From JADLGL01 sp050184415 (GTDB lineage Bacteria > Pseudomonadota > Alphaproteobacteria > Rhizobiales > Kaistiaceae), in NCBI GenBank assembly GCA_050184415.1, contig JBFXAJ010000009.1, positions 53,976-117,975 of the forward strand: a stretch of DNA of 64,000 bases, in the 5' to 3' direction. A program made the translations under genes and the position numbers. Positions 15,932 through 25,348 of the stretch are shown in pieces (position 1 is the stretch's first letter; each line of letters opens with the position of its first letter). The notes beneath the pieces are model-generated. The model was not told where the DNA came from and made no database searches. It was given only the letters and a program-made list of their open reading frames with translations.

Positions 15932-17368
15932 CTACGCCGCGCCCGTGCCCGAATCGTTGACCACCGCGATGCGAAGCATGTTGGTGGTGCCGGGGCGGCC
16001 CATCGGGACGCCGGCGGTGATGATGATGCGGTCGCCGGGGCGGGCAAAACCTTCGCGGACGGCGATCTCGCAGGCCTCGTCGACCATGCCGTCGAAGTCC
16101 GGCGCCTCCTCGCCGAAAACGCAGTGAAGGCCCCAGCCGAGCGACAGGCGGCGGCCGGTCTTGACGATCGGCGACATCGCGATGATCGGCGTCTGCGGCC
16201 GCTCGCGGGACACGCGGATGCCTGTGGTGCCCGAGCCGGTGTAGCAGCAGATCGCCGCGAGTTTCAGCGTCTCGGCGATCGAGCGCACGGCCGCCGCGAT
16301 GGCGTCGGCGCCGGTCGCCTGCGGCTCGGCGCGCTGGGCGTTGATGATGCCGGCATAATTGGCGTCGGTTTCGACCTCGCGGGCGATTCGGTCCATCGTG
16401 GCGACCGCCTCGACCGGATACTGGCCGGCTGCGGACTCGGCGGACAGCATGACGGCGTCCGCGCCCTCGAACACCGCCGTCGCGACGTCGGAGACCTCGG
16501 CGCGGGTCGGCACCGGGGCGGTGATCATCGATTCGAGCATCTGGGTCGCGACCACGACCGGCTTGCCGGCGCGCCTTGCGGCTCTCGTGATGCGCTTCTG
16601 GAGCCCCGGCACCTGCTCGAGCGGGACCTCGACGCCAAGATCGCCGCGCGCCACCATCAGCGCGTCCGACAGGTCGATGATGTCCTGGAGATGAGTGATC
16701 GCCTGCGGCTTCTCGATCTTGGCGATGATGCCGGCGCGACCGCCGACGATCTCGCGGATCTCGCGCATATCCTGTGCCTGCTGCACGAAGGAGAGGGCGA
16801 TCCAGTCCGCCTCGACCTCGAGGGCGACGTCGAGGTCGGCTCGGTCCTTCTTGGTCATCGACGCCTGCGGCAGCGTCGTGTCCGGTACCGACACGCCCTT
16901 CTTGTCGGAGAGGTTCGTTCCGGCGACGACCTTCGTCACCACCCGGTCCTCGTGGGCCTCCTTCGCGACGAGCTGGGCCCGGCCGTCGTCGATCAGGAGC
17001 CGGTCGCCCGGCACCATCGCGCGGAGAATCTCCGGGTGAGGGAGGAAGACGCGCGTCGCGTCGCCCGGCGTCGTGTCGCTGTCGAGCGTGAAGGTCTGCC
17101 CGACTTTGATCTCGACCTTCTTGTCCGCGAAGGTGCCGAGGCGGAATTTCGGGCCCTGGAGGTCGACCAGCACCCCGATCGGGCGGCCGAGATCGTGCTC
17201 CACCTCGCGGATCACGCCAGTGAGCCGCCGAAGTTCGGCATGCGCCGTATGGCTCATGTTGATGCGGAAGACGTCGGCACCGGCCCTTGCGAGCTCTGTG
17301 ATGACTGGTTTTTCGCGCGACGCTGGTCCGAGGGTGGCAAGAATTCTAACTTTGCGCGCGCGCTTCAT
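15932..17368 (-). CDS. pyk: Pyruvate kinase
   Basis: A 478-residue pyruvate kinase (phosphoenolpyruvate + ADP to pyruvate + ATP). The barrel starts with KVRILATLGPAS. The K-x-G-D/R-N-x-S-type segment is present as FRINMSHT. The active-site lysine/magnesium motif is I-I-A-K-I-E-K-P, followed by MVARGDLGVEVP and the A-T-Q-M-L-E-S-M signature. The start at 17368 overlaps the upstream gene's stop by 4 bp, so translation is coupled to the DUF1036 gene. Family and length are unambiguous. Confidence 0.97.
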   Translation of the reverse strand: MKRARKVRILATLGPASREKPVITELARAGADVFRINMSHTAHAELRRLTGVIREVEHDLGRPIGVLVDLQGPKFRLGTFADKKVEIKVGQTFTLDSDTTPGDATRVFLPHPEILRAMVPGDRLLIDDGRAQLVAKEAHEDRVVTKVVAGTNLSDKKGVSVPDTTLPQASMTKKDRADLDVALEVEADWIALSFVQQAQDMREIREIVGGRAGIIAKIEKPQAITHLQDIIDLSDALMVARGDLGVEVPLEQVPGLQKRITRAARRAGKPVVVATQMLESMITAPVPTRAEVSDVATAVFEGADAVMLSAESAAGQYPVEAVATMDRIAREVETDANYAGIINAQRAEPQATGADAIAAAVRSIAETLKLAAICCYTGSGTTGIRVSRERPQTPIIAMSPIVKTGRRLSLGWGLHCVFGEEAPDFDGMVDEACEIAVREGFARPGDRIIITAGVPMGRPGTTNMLRIAVVNDSGTGAA

Positions 17369-17832
17369 TCGCCGCCAATGCCTGTTCTGTTTTCTTCGGA
17401 AAGATAGACGAGCCAATTGGCCTGGTTTGCCGTGTCGACCTCGACAAAGCCAGTCCGCTCATAGCCGCGGGCAACGCAATCCTCGATGCCGCGGATGGTG
17501 AATTCGAGATCCTGGGTACACATGAAGGCATTGCCGGTCCAGGCGCCCGGCTGGTCGTAGTCGACCGCGTAGACGTAATAGAATCGCGAGCTGAGCGGCC
17601 CGGAGACGATGGTCGAGCAGTCGCCGGCCGTTATGTTCCACCAGCCTTCCGTCGTCCACATGTCGCCGTCGCGATAGCCGATCGAAACGCCGACGCGGCT
17701 CGTGGTGGTGTTGCAGATCGTGAAATCGGCTGCGGCCGGCGTCGCCAATAGGACCGGCGTGCCCGCACCTAAGGCAACAGCCCCGGCCGCGCACACCTTC
17801 ACGACGCGGCGGAAGATCGGAAGATGGCCCAT
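17365..17832 (-). CDS. DUF1036 family exported protein
   Basis: A 155-residue protein with a signal peptide (hydrophobic about 10-33, cut near P-A-A-A-D). The DUF1036 domain shows F-T-I-C-N-T-T, a W-W-N-I-x-x-G-D-C-S segment, and paired cysteines probably forming disulfides. In Hyphomicrobiales a DUF1036 gene commonly lies directly upstream of pyk, as here with an ATGA overlap. Function unknown; periplasmic by prediction. Confidence 0.88.
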   Translation of the reverse strand: MGHLPIFRRVVKVCAAGAVALGAGTPVLLATPAAADFTICNTTTSRVGVSIGYRDGDMWTTEGWWNITAGDCSTIVSGPLSSRFYYVYAVDYDQPGAWTGNAFMCTQDLEFTIRGIEDCVARGYERTGFVEVDTANQANWLVYLSEENRTGIGGE

Positions 17833-18009
17833 TGCTCTGAGTAGAACCCGTCCACGCCCTTATTGAGCCGCCACCCCGGACTGTCAACGGCATCGGCGGG
17901 CCCAATTCAGGGGCACAACGGGCCAATGCCGCGACAGCGGGAATCGCGTGGCGCTCTTGTCCGGATCGATCGTGTCGGCCGGATGGCGGTTTGCTGAATG
18001 GCGGTCGGG

Positions 18010-20199
18010 CTATTCGAAGCGGGTCGCCTCGCTCGCGGTCGCGCGGCGGACCAGCGAGAAGCCGGCCGCGATGGTGGCAAAGGCGATGAGGACTCCGAGT
18101 GCCACGGTGACGAAATACATCGGGTCGGGAATGCCGACGCCAAGCGCCGGGGCAAGGCTGTCGACGATCAGCCACGCGACGAGGAAGCCAAGGCCGATCG
18201 AGACGACAAGGACGCTCACCAGCGGCACCGCCGCCTCGAAGGCGACCATGCGACGGACCGCAGCGACCGGCATCCCCATGATCCTGAGGAGCCCGAGGAT
18301 GCGGCGGCGATCGATCATGGCCGCAACGCTCGCCACCGCGAGGCTGCAGCCGGCGATCGCTATGCTGATGAAGGTGCCGATATAGGCCAGGATCGCGAGC
18401 TCGCGGAGGAGCTCCGCGGTGCCGCTTCCCGCAATCTCGGCCCGGGTCATCGGAGCAAGGCCCGGGATGCCGACATGCTGGAGCGCGCTACGGACGCGCT
18501 CGATCCCCGCCACCGACCCGTCCGTGCGGGCGACGATGATCGCGCGCCCATTGGCCGGTCGGACCTCCGCCGTGAGGGTGGGATAGGCAGCGTTGCGCGG
18601 CGAGCCCGCCGCGTCCGCGGCGCCGTTGGCCTGAAGGTAGTTCAGGAGCACGAACGACCCATAGGTCGCGCCGGCCGGTGCAGTGAGATTGAAGGCGGCA
18701 GCGTCCTCGGTTGCGATCACAAACCGGCCATCGCCGCCCTGGCGACCGGTGCCAATCGCGGTCGCGCCGATCGCGGCGGCGTCGAGATCGGCGAGCGTGG
18801 TGTCCTCGACGTCGCCTGGGAGCAGCGCCATCAGCGCGTCCGGCGGCAGGCGGCCGGGCTCGTCCGCGATGTCCACGCTGCGCATGATCCCGCTCGAGGC
18901 CGCGGCGAAGACGCTGACCATGAACACGGCGAGGATGAGACCGCTCACCGAGCGGAACACGCTGGCCGGCTGGCTCCTGATCCGGCTGCTCGCGATCACG
19001 CCGGACGCCGAGCGCACCATCCGGCGCACAGCCTCGCCGGCGTGCAGGGTCAGCCACGGCCCGATGAGGACAATGCCGATCGCCGTCAGGCCGAAGGCGC
19101 CGACGATCGCGAGCGGGACCGCCAAGGCGAGGTCGAACCACCATGCGGCGCCGAGGGTGCCAAGGCCGAGAAGGAGGGGAATGGCGCGCCAAGCCCGCGG
19201 CCGCCTTTCGCGGAGCTCGCGTGCCGGGCCGAGGCTCGCGATGCGGGCCTGATAAGCAGTGACCCACGCGCCCGCCGTTGCCGCCGCGATCATGCCGAGG
19301 ACGGCGAGTGCGATCGTGCCGGGCGTGAGCGTGAGGTCGGACGGGAAGAAGGATTCGCCGCTCAGCTGGATGCCCGCCGCGATCGGGCGGAATATCTCGG
19401 CAAGGACGATGCCGAGGCCGCAGCCGATCGCGCAGATGACGAACATCTCGGCGGCCGCCACCGCGGCCACCCATTTCCGTGACGCCCCGATCAGGCGGAG
19501 GAGCTGGAGGCGCTCTTTCCGCTGCGCGGCACCGAGCTGCGTCACGATCGACACGAAGAGAATGACGGGAAAAAAGAGGCCGATAGCGCCGATCGCGAGG
19601 ATGATCTGATAGGCGACACGATCGTTTTGCGGCCGCCCGATGATCTCGGGCAGGATCTTCGCGTCGCGGCGCTGGAGGAGCTCCTCAGGCGTGTGGCCGA
19701 CCACCACCGCGAGCTGGCCCGGCCCCATCAGTGCATCGTCGCCGATCGGACCGGCATAGGTGCCGTAGCGGTCGCCGAGCTGGTCGCGGGGCACGCTCCT
19801 GATCAGCGCCTCGAGCGCCGGCGAGGCATAGTAGGTGCCCGGCGCGGGCGGTCGGCCGATGCCGGGAATGGTGGCGGTCGTGTCCGCCGTGGCGGCGACG
19901 TCGAGCCGGCGGATCTCCCGGCCGTCGAAGAACTCGTAGGCCGGCGGCCCGTCGAACGGCACCGGCTCGACCGGCGCGACGATTATCGACGCCTCGGTCA
20001 GCGTCTCGACGGGCGTGGACCAGCGCGCGTCCGGCTGCATCCAGGCGCTGCGGTCCTCGCGGATCTCGAGCGCGAGATAGGCGCCGACGAGGAGAAGGAG
20101 AAGCGCCACCGCGACCGCGATGCCGAGGATCGTTCCGATCGGCCGGCCGAGCGAGCCGCGGCTGCCGAGGAGGGCGAGACGAAGGGCGAGGCCGTTCAT
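18010..20199 (-). CDS. ABC transporter permease (FtsX/MacB-like)
   Basis: A 729-residue integral membrane protein with the FtsX/MacB permease layout: one N-terminal TM (about 20-45), a large extracytoplasmic domain, a block of three TMs (about 205-320), further TMs around 345-440, a second extracytoplasmic domain, and a final FtsX block of three TMs near the C-terminus. It overlaps the ATPase gene by one base region (ATGA). With the PadR regulator it forms a padR-ATPase-permease operon. Such exporters move lipids, peptides or drugs; the substrate here is not readable. Confidence 0.88.
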   Translation of the reverse strand: MNGLALRLALLGSRGSLGRPIGTILGIAVAVALLLLLVGAYLALEIREDRSAWMQPDARWSTPVETLTEASIIVAPVEPVPFDGPPAYEFFDGREIRRLDVAATADTTATIPGIGRPPAPGTYYASPALEALIRSVPRDQLGDRYGTYAGPIGDDALMGPGQLAVVVGHTPEELLQRRDAKILPEIIGRPQNDRVAYQIILAIGAIGLFFPVILFVSIVTQLGAAQRKERLQLLRLIGASRKWVAAVAAAEMFVICAIGCGLGIVLAEIFRPIAAGIQLSGESFFPSDLTLTPGTIALAVLGMIAAATAGAWVTAYQARIASLGPARELRERRPRAWRAIPLLLGLGTLGAAWWFDLALAVPLAIVGAFGLTAIGIVLIGPWLTLHAGEAVRRMVRSASGVIASSRIRSQPASVFRSVSGLILAVFMVSVFAAASSGIMRSVDIADEPGRLPPDALMALLPGDVEDTTLADLDAAAIGATAIGTGRQGGDGRFVIATEDAAAFNLTAPAGATYGSFVLLNYLQANGAADAAGSPRNAAYPTLTAEVRPANGRAIIVARTDGSVAGIERVRSALQHVGIPGLAPMTRAEIAGSGTAELLRELAILAYIGTFISIAIAGCSLAVASVAAMIDRRRILGLLRIMGMPVAAVRRMVAFEAAVPLVSVLVVSIGLGFLVAWLIVDSLAPALGVGIPDPMYFVTVALGVLIAFATIAAGFSLVRRATASEATRFE

Positions 20200-20882
20200 C
20201 AGGCGGCATAGTCCATGGCGACCGACACCGTGCCGTCGCGCACCATGATCTCTCGGGTTGCGTAGGCCGCGGTGCGCGGATCATGGGTCACGATCACCAC
20301 CGTCGTTCCGGTGCGGCTGACCTCGTCGATCATCAGCCGCATCACGGTCTCGGCGGACAGCGAATCGAGCGACCCGGTCGGCTCGTCGGCGAACAGGATT
20401 TTGGGCGAGGTCGCCATGGCGCGGGCGATCGCGACGCGTTGGGCCTGGCCGCCCGAGATCTCGGACGGCCGGCGCGGCGCGAGGTCGCCGACGCCGAGGC
20501 GGTCGAGCCATTCCTGCGCCGTCTTCAGCGCCGGCCCGCGCCGTATGCCGGCGAGGAGGAGGGGAAGCGCGGCGTTGTCGATCGCCGTCAGCTCGCCGAG
20601 CAACTGGCCGAACTGGAACACGAACCCGAACTCGCGAAGCCGGATACGCCCGCGCGCGTCCTCATCGAGGCTGCTGATCACCTGACCGTCAAGCGCGACG
20701 GTGCCGGCATCGGGAGCGATCACGCCGGCAAGGCAATGGAGGAGGGTCGACTTGCCTGACCCGCTCGGTCCCATAATGGCGACGACCTCGCCGCGATGGA
20801 GGTCGACGTCGACCCCGCGAAGGGCCTGCGTCTTGCCGAACGCGTGGCGAAGCCCGCGTGCGCGAAGGAGGGGTTCGGTCAT
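20199..20882 (-). CDS. ABC transporter ATP-binding protein (LolD/MacB type)
   Basis: A 227-residue ATPase. Walker A is G-P-S-G-S-G-K-S-T at residues 38-46, the Q-loop lies in FVFQFGQL, the signature is E-I-S-G-G-Q-A-Q-R, Walker B is ILFADEPTGSLDS, and the switch histidine is in VIVTHD. The LolD/MacB-like sequence matches its FtsX-type permease partner. It overlaps padR and the permease gene by ATGA, giving a tightly coupled operon. Start is the ATG at 20882. Confidence 0.94.
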   Translation of the reverse strand: MTEPLLRARGLRHAFGKTQALRGVDVDLHRGEVVAIMGPSGSGKSTLLHCLAGVIAPDAGTVALDGQVISSLDEDARGRIRLREFGFVFQFGQLLGELTAIDNAALPLLLAGIRRGPALKTAQEWLDRLGVGDLAPRRPSEISGGQAQRVAIARAMATSPKILFADEPTGSLDSLSAETVMRLMIDEVSRTGTTVVIVTHDPRTAAYATREIMVRDGTVSVAMDYAA

Positions 20883-21409
20883 GGCGAGAGGCTTGCCTTG
20901 AGCTGCGTGAGGCGGGCGCCGGTCAGGTCGATCCAGCGGAGGTCCGCCTCGATGTGGAAAAGGGCATGGTCGTAGACGAGGACGTGCATGAGGTCGGCTT
21001 CCTGCTTCGCCTTGGTCAGGCTTCGCATCTCGGCCATGTGCCGTGAGCGCTGGAGGTCGAGGAGCCGTTCCGCGTCCTCGTCGAGAAGGAGCGCCACGAC
21101 GGTCTTGGCGAAGAGATTGCTCTGCAGCGCCTCGGACGGGACGTCCGGCGTGAACATCCATTCGGCGATCTTCTGCCGCCCCGCTTCGGTGATGCCGTAG
21201 CGCTTGCGGTCCGGCCCCTCGCCCGACTCCTCGCCGGTCGCCACGATGAGCCCGTCGCGGAGCATGCGGGCGAGCGTGGCGTAGACCTGTCCGAAGGCGA
21301 GCGCCTTACGAAGGCCGAAGAGCCGGTCGTAGCTCTGCTTCAGGTGGTAGCCATAGCCCGGCTCGGTGCGGGCGCCGATCAGGCCAAGGAGTGTGAGCGC
21401 GCTGTCCAT
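20879..21409 (-). CDS. PadR family transcriptional regulator
   Basis: A 176-residue PadR-type winged-helix repressor. The N-terminal domain (residues 2-85) shows ALTLLGLI, the recognition segment F-G-Q-V-Y-A-T-L-A-R-M and the wing with Y-G-I-T-E-A-G. The C-terminal half is the helical dimerisation domain of the Vir/AphA-like subgroup. It is first in an operon with an ABC exporter, and a perfect 27-bp palindrome ends 4 nt before its ATG. No ribosome site lies between them, so a leaderless mRNA is possible. It probably represses its own operon until a ligand binds. Confidence 0.92.
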   Translation of the reverse strand: MDSALTLLGLIGARTEPGYGYHLKQSYDRLFGLRKALAFGQVYATLARMLRDGLIVATGEESGEGPDRKRYGITEAGRQKIAEWMFTPDVPSEALQSNLFAKTVVALLLDEDAERLLDLQRSRHMAEMRSLTKAKQEADLMHVLVYDHALFHIEADLRWIDLTGARLTQLKASLSP

Positions 21410-21413
21410 GGAC

Positions 21414-21440
21414 GCATCTATACACTGAGTGTATAGATGC
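21414..21440. promoter_or_regulatory. PadR operator, perfect 12-3-12 palindrome
   Basis: GCATCTATACAC-TGA-GTGTATAGATGC: two perfect 12-bp arms around a 3-bp centre. It contains the TATACAC/GTGTATA core that PadR-family repressors favour and lies right against the start of the padR gene. Confidence 0.88.
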
Positions 21441-21554
21441 GCAAGCGGGGTGCGGCATTGTGGGTTTCGGGGATGCCGCCATGGCGCTGGCAATCGTCCT
21501 TGACCCCTTCCGCCTCATGCGGCACTCACCCTGACCGCCTGTTGGAGAAGTCTC

Positions 21555-21830
21555 ATGGCCGAGCCGGTCGGAATCGCCGCAACGCAGCTCAAGTCGATCG
21601 TCGAACGCATCGAGCGGCTCGAGGAAGAGAAGAAGGCGATCGCGGACGACATCAAGGATGTCTACGCCGAGGCCAAGGCCAACGGCTTCGACACCAAGAC
21701 GCTCCGGACGGTGGTGCGGCTGCGGAAGCAGGATCGGGCCGAGCGCGAGGAGCAGGAAGCGCTGCTCGACCTCTATCTCCATGCTCTCGGCATGGCGCCG
21801 GACACGGAAGAGGCGGCGGCCGCCGAATAG
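21555..21830 (+). CDS. gapR: GapR family nucleoid-associated protein (DUF2312)
   Basis: A 91-residue DNA-binding coiled-coil protein. The conserved block (Q-L-K-S-I-V-E-R-I-E-R-L-E-E-E-K, then K-D-V-Y-A-E-A-K-A-N-G-F-D, then R-K-Q-D-R-A) matches GapR. In Caulobacter GapR clamps overtwisted DNA ahead of replication forks and supports cell-cycle progression. The C-terminal tail is a short acidic/alanine extension. GGAG precedes the ATG. It is divergent from padR over the operator region. Confidence 0.95.
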   Translation: MAEPVGIAATQLKSIVERIERLEEEKKAIADDIKDVYAEAKANGFDTKTLRTVVRLRKQDRAEREEQEALLDLYLHALGMAPDTEEAAAAE

Positions 21831-21905
21831 GGCTGCGGCATCGACCAGCGTCTCGCGACGCGCGGGACGATCATCGGGGTGGGAAGAAGCTGGAGGGCGG
21901 CCCGA

Positions 21906-23297
21906 CTACCGGGCCGCGGCAAGCGTCGTTGCTGGCGCCTGGAGCGGTGCGGCGAGCGCCACCACTGCAACCTGGCGGAAAAGACCGCCGCCGAAGGCCG
22001 TCGACCCCGCGATCGGGCCGCTGGCCTGGAACGCGACCTGGATCACGTGTCCTGGCGCGGCGAGCAGTTCGACGGCATTCCGGGTGACCGGCGGGCTGAG
22101 TTGCGCGAAGGCCGCCTGGCGGGACGTCACGCTGCCGTCGAGGAGCGGCAGGATCGTGCCCTCGAGCCGTGGCGCAATGACCTGGCCGACCGGATTGTCC
22201 CACGCGCCGGCGAAGGCGAGGGCGGGTACCATCGGGATGGCCGTTGCCGGTGCGCCGGGAGCTTCCCCGAGAGCCGCGCCGGTCAGTGTGACGGCCGTGG
22301 CGAGGCCTGGCCGTGGCGGGGGTGCGCCGAGCGCCGCGAAGGCGTCGGCCGCGGTGCCGGTCGCTGTCCCGGTCGGGGCGTAGGCCATAATGGCATCGGC
22401 CGGATCATGGCCGGCGTCGGCGACCGCAGGCCCGGTCACTGTGACGCCGGGGATCGGGTCGCGGTTCGGGCGCGGCAGGGGCGCTGCCTGGATCACGGTC
22501 GGCGCTGCGGCGGCAACGACGACGGGGGCGGCTGTCGGGGCCGGAGCCACCGCAGCCGGTTCGGCGTTGTTGCGGCCGAAGAGGCCGGCGAGACGGGTGC
22601 CGTTGCCCGTTCCCGTGTCGTCGATCGGCTGGCCGAACAGGGCGACGACGGTGTCGCCGCGCGCCGCGAAAGCCTGCTGGGCCTCGGCATAGCCCGGAAG
22701 CGGGCGGCCGTCGGAGGGGATGTGAAGCGTCCGCCCGTCCGGGAAGACCTGCGCCAGCGTCTGGCGCGAGATGCCCGGCCAGTGGCGGACGGAGCCGGTG
22801 TCGAGATGGACGAAGGGCGAGCCCGAGGTCGGATAGTAGCCGACGCCGCCGATCTGCATCTGCAGGCCGACATTGCGGAGCGTGGCCAGCGGAACGCCCG
22901 GAATGAAGAAGTCCAGGGCGTTGCCGTTCATGTGCTGGCTGTTCTGGGCCACGCCGTTCGACCGCGACCGCAGCATCTCGTTGGTCTCGGGAGCGCGGTA
23001 GCCGCAGATGATGTAGATCGCCTGGGTGGCGCCGGTGCGCTGGTAGACCTCCCAGACGAGGTCGATCAGGCGGGGATCCATCTCCACCACTTCGTTCCGC
23101 CGCCAGTCGCGGAGGATGTGGTTGATCTGCGCCATCGCGGCGGGAATGTACCGGCCGTCGCGTTTGTACGTGACGGTCAGCGTCTCGTTGGTGTGGGTGT
23201 TGAAGAAGGAGAGCGTCCGGTCCGTCGCGGTCGACGCGGGCGGCGCCAAAGCGAAAAGGGATAGTGCGACGGCGAGGGCGCCACACCATTTGGCCAT
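21906..23297 (-). CDS. DUF882 family exported protein (peptidase M15-like fold)
   Basis: A 463-residue exported protein. The signal peptide spans about residues 1-23. A DUF882 domain (about 25-200) has SFFNTHTNETL, ICGYRAPETNEMLR, the metal-site-like SQHMNGNALDF and a P-F-V-H-L-D-T-G segment. This is the His-Asp-His arrangement of the YcbK/MepK-like murein endopeptidase family. The last 230 residues are an Ala/Pro-rich low-complexity extension not needed for catalysis. The ATG at 23297 begins a good signal peptide. The L,D-transpeptidase just upstream suggests a shared cell-wall role. Confidence 0.85.
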   Translation of the reverse strand: MAKWCGALAVALSLFALAPPASTATDRTLSFFNTHTNETLTVTYKRDGRYIPAAMAQINHILRDWRRNEVVEMDPRLIDLVWEVYQRTGATQAIYIICGYRAPETNEMLRSRSNGVAQNSQHMNGNALDFFIPGVPLATLRNVGLQMQIGGVGYYPTSGSPFVHLDTGSVRHWPGISRQTLAQVFPDGRTLHIPSDGRPLPGYAEAQQAFAARGDTVVALFGQPIDDTGTGNGTRLAGLFGRNNAEPAAVAPAPTAAPVVVAAAAPTVIQAAPLPRPNRDPIPGVTVTGPAVADAGHDPADAIMAYAPTGTATGTAADAFAALGAPPPRPGLATAVTLTGAALGEAPGAPATAIPMVPALAFAGAWDNPVGQVIAPRLEGTILPLLDGSVTSRQAAFAQLSPPVTRNAVELLAAPGHVIQVAFQASGPIAGSTAFGGGLFRQVAVVALAAPLQAPATTLAAAR

Positions 23298-23629
23298 CCG
23301 CGGCGCCCAGGATCTGGATACGCCGCGCGCTCGGTCACACTCTACTGGCAAATTCGACCCGCCGTCCCGCCGAAACCGGCAACCCCCACGGCCCCCAGTG
23401 TGTCGCTGTATCCTTAACCAAACCTTGCGGAGGGACATCCCCCGAGCCGGCGTCCGGTGGCGCCGCCACCGCGCCAACTGACCCGATCAGCGAACGAAGT
23501 TCAAGGCTTATGTTCGGTTGACCGCCTTGTTGGCGCCACGCTCCGAGCCTCGCCGGCCTCCGAATCGGGCAATAAAAAAGGGCGCCGGAGCAGCTCTCCG
23601 ACGCCCTTCAATCGGTTTCGGTCGCGGGC
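23298..23629. other. 332-bp intergenic stretch between two cell-wall genes
   Basis: Apart from the L,D-transpeptidase terminator at 23574-23606 no feature is certain. It should contain the promoter of the DUF882 gene (minus strand). A single TTAACC half-site lies near 23413 without a partner. Confidence 0.5.
23574..23606 (-). terminator. Rho-independent terminator of the L,D-transpeptidase gene
   Basis: On the minus strand an 11-bp stem (CGTCGGAG region against CTCCGGCG, one mismatch) with loop AGCTG is followed directly by TTTTTTATT. It lies 24 bp after the stop codon. Confidence 0.82.
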
Positions 23630-25348
23630 CTATGGGCCGAGGTCGCCCGCCGCACCGGGCTCGGTGGCCGCCGTCACCACGGGGCCGCCGCCCAGATTGA
23701 GCGCGTCGCGCACCCGCGCGCTGTGGCCGTAGACGTCCGGCTTGAACTGCAGCTCGCCATTCTGGACGACGGCCGTGAAGTAGGTGATGTGCACGGGGAT
23801 GTGGACCGGCAGGTTCACCTGCCGCTCGGCATCGCCGATCAGGGCGCGGATGTCGGCTCCCGTGAGGTTCGGCTGATGCGCCAGGAGCGCGTCGCCGAAC
23901 TCCAGCGGATTCATCACCCGGATGCAGCCATGGCTGAAGGCGCGGGCGTCGCGCTGGAAGAGGCTCCGCGACGGCGTGTCGTGGAGGTAGACATTGTGGC
24001 TGTTGGGGAACAGGAACTTGATCTGCCCCAGCGCATTGGCCGGACCCGGCCGCTGCCGGAACGTCACCTGTCCCGGCTGAACCGCGTACCAGTTCACCTG
24101 GTAGGGCGTGACGGCATAGGTCTGGCCCTGGACGTGGACCCAGATGTCGAAGGCGTTGCGGACGAAGTAGTTGGGGTCCGAGCGGATCTGCGGCAGGAGC
24201 TCGTTGTTGGCGATCGACTCCGGCACGTTCCAGTACGGGTTGACCGCGATGGTCTCGATCTCGTCCGAGAAGATCGGCGTTTCGTGGCCGACCTGGCCCA
24301 CGACGACGCGGGTCTCGTGCGCGACGCGCCCCTGCTCCATGATCCGGACCATGTATTCGGGCACGTTCACCATCACGTGGAATTCGCCGAGATTGCGCGG
24401 CAGCCAGCGCCAGCGCTCCATGTTGGCGATCACCTCGGCCACGGGATCGACATTCGGCCCGTTGAGCGCCGTCAGCGTGTTGGGGCCGATGATGCCGTCG
24501 ACGGTGAGGCCGACCTGCGACTGGAACGTCCGCACGGCCGCGACCAGCACCTCGTCATAGAGAGAAGGGTTTGCTTCAGGCGTGGTCGGATTCGTGACGT
24601 CGAGGCGCGCGCGGAGGAGCGGAACGCGGTCATCCAGCTCGCCGGGACGGAGGGTCGGACCTGCCGGCAGCACGATGCGCTCTTCCGGCACGGCGTTGCG
24701 CAGCATCGCGAGCTGCTGCCGGAGCGCCTGGTAGCCCGGGTGCTGCGGATTGTAGCTCTCGAGGACCTGGACCGGATCATCGGCCGCCAGGATCGCGACG
24801 AGCGCGCCGGTCGTGTCGGGAAGGTGGACATTGATGTCGAGATTCGCGTCGAGCGAGCGCGGATCGAGGCGGCCGGCATAGGCCTCGCGGACATAGGCAG
24901 CGACCGCGAGGCTCATCTGGATTTCCACGGCGGCGACCTGGGCGAGGCTCGGACGCCCTACGGTTCCGAAGGTCGGGGCCGGCAGGCGGTAGGCGCGGGG
25001 ATCGAGGCCGTCGGCATCCGCAGCGGCGACGCGGGCCATGAGCGCGCGCGCATCCTCCGTGAAGAGGCCGTCGGCGATCCAGGCCGGGGCGAAGCCGCGC
25101 TCGGCATAGAAGGTCTTCACCTCGAGGAGGTCGAAGCCGAGATTGTCGTTTGCCGCTTCGAGGGCTTCGAGCGCGGACTGGATGGCGAGCTCGAGCTCGC
25201 CGAGATTGGTCTGGCGCGTGAGCGCCGCGGCGCCCGCACCGCGAAGGTCGAACGCCGCGCCCTCAGCGTAGTAGGCCGACGCACCGGTGACGCCGACCGA
25301 GGCGAGCAGCAAGCCTCCGAACGCCACTCTCATTCCGATCCGAGCCAT
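23630..25348 (-). CDS. L,D-transpeptidase (YcbB/LdtD-like) with peptidoglycan-binding domain
   Basis: A 572-residue exported murein cross-linking enzyme. An N-terminal signal or anchor (about 8-27) is followed by a scaffold domain, a PG_binding_1 motif (DGIIGPNTLTALN, about residue 285-300), and the YkuD catalytic domain. The catalytic motif is S-H-G-C-I-R-V with Cys475 and His473. The YcbB-type capping region before it is also present. It forms 3-3 cross-links in peptidoglycan. An AAAGGG ribosome site precedes the ATG. A DUF882 protein follows after the terminator. Confidence 0.93.
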   Translation of the reverse strand: MARIGMRVAFGGLLLASVGVTGASAYYAEGAAFDLRGAGAAALTRQTNLGELELAIQSALEALEAANDNLGFDLLEVKTFYAERGFAPAWIADGLFTEDARALMARVAAADADGLDPRAYRLPAPTFGTVGRPSLAQVAAVEIQMSLAVAAYVREAYAGRLDPRSLDANLDINVHLPDTTGALVAILAADDPVQVLESYNPQHPGYQALRQQLAMLRNAVPEERIVLPAGPTLRPGELDDRVPLLRARLDVTNPTTPEANPSLYDEVLVAAVRTFQSQVGLTVDGIIGPNTLTALNGPNVDPVAEVIANMERWRWLPRNLGEFHVMVNVPEYMVRIMEQGRVAHETRVVVGQVGHETPIFSDEIETIAVNPYWNVPESIANNELLPQIRSDPNYFVRNAFDIWVHVQGQTYAVTPYQVNWYAVQPGQVTFRQRPGPANALGQIKFLFPNSHNVYLHDTPSRSLFQRDARAFSHGCIRVMNPLEFGDALLAHQPNLTGADIRALIGDAERQVNLPVHIPVHITYFTAVVQNGELQFKPDVYGHSARVRDALNLGGGPVVTAATEPGAAGDLGP

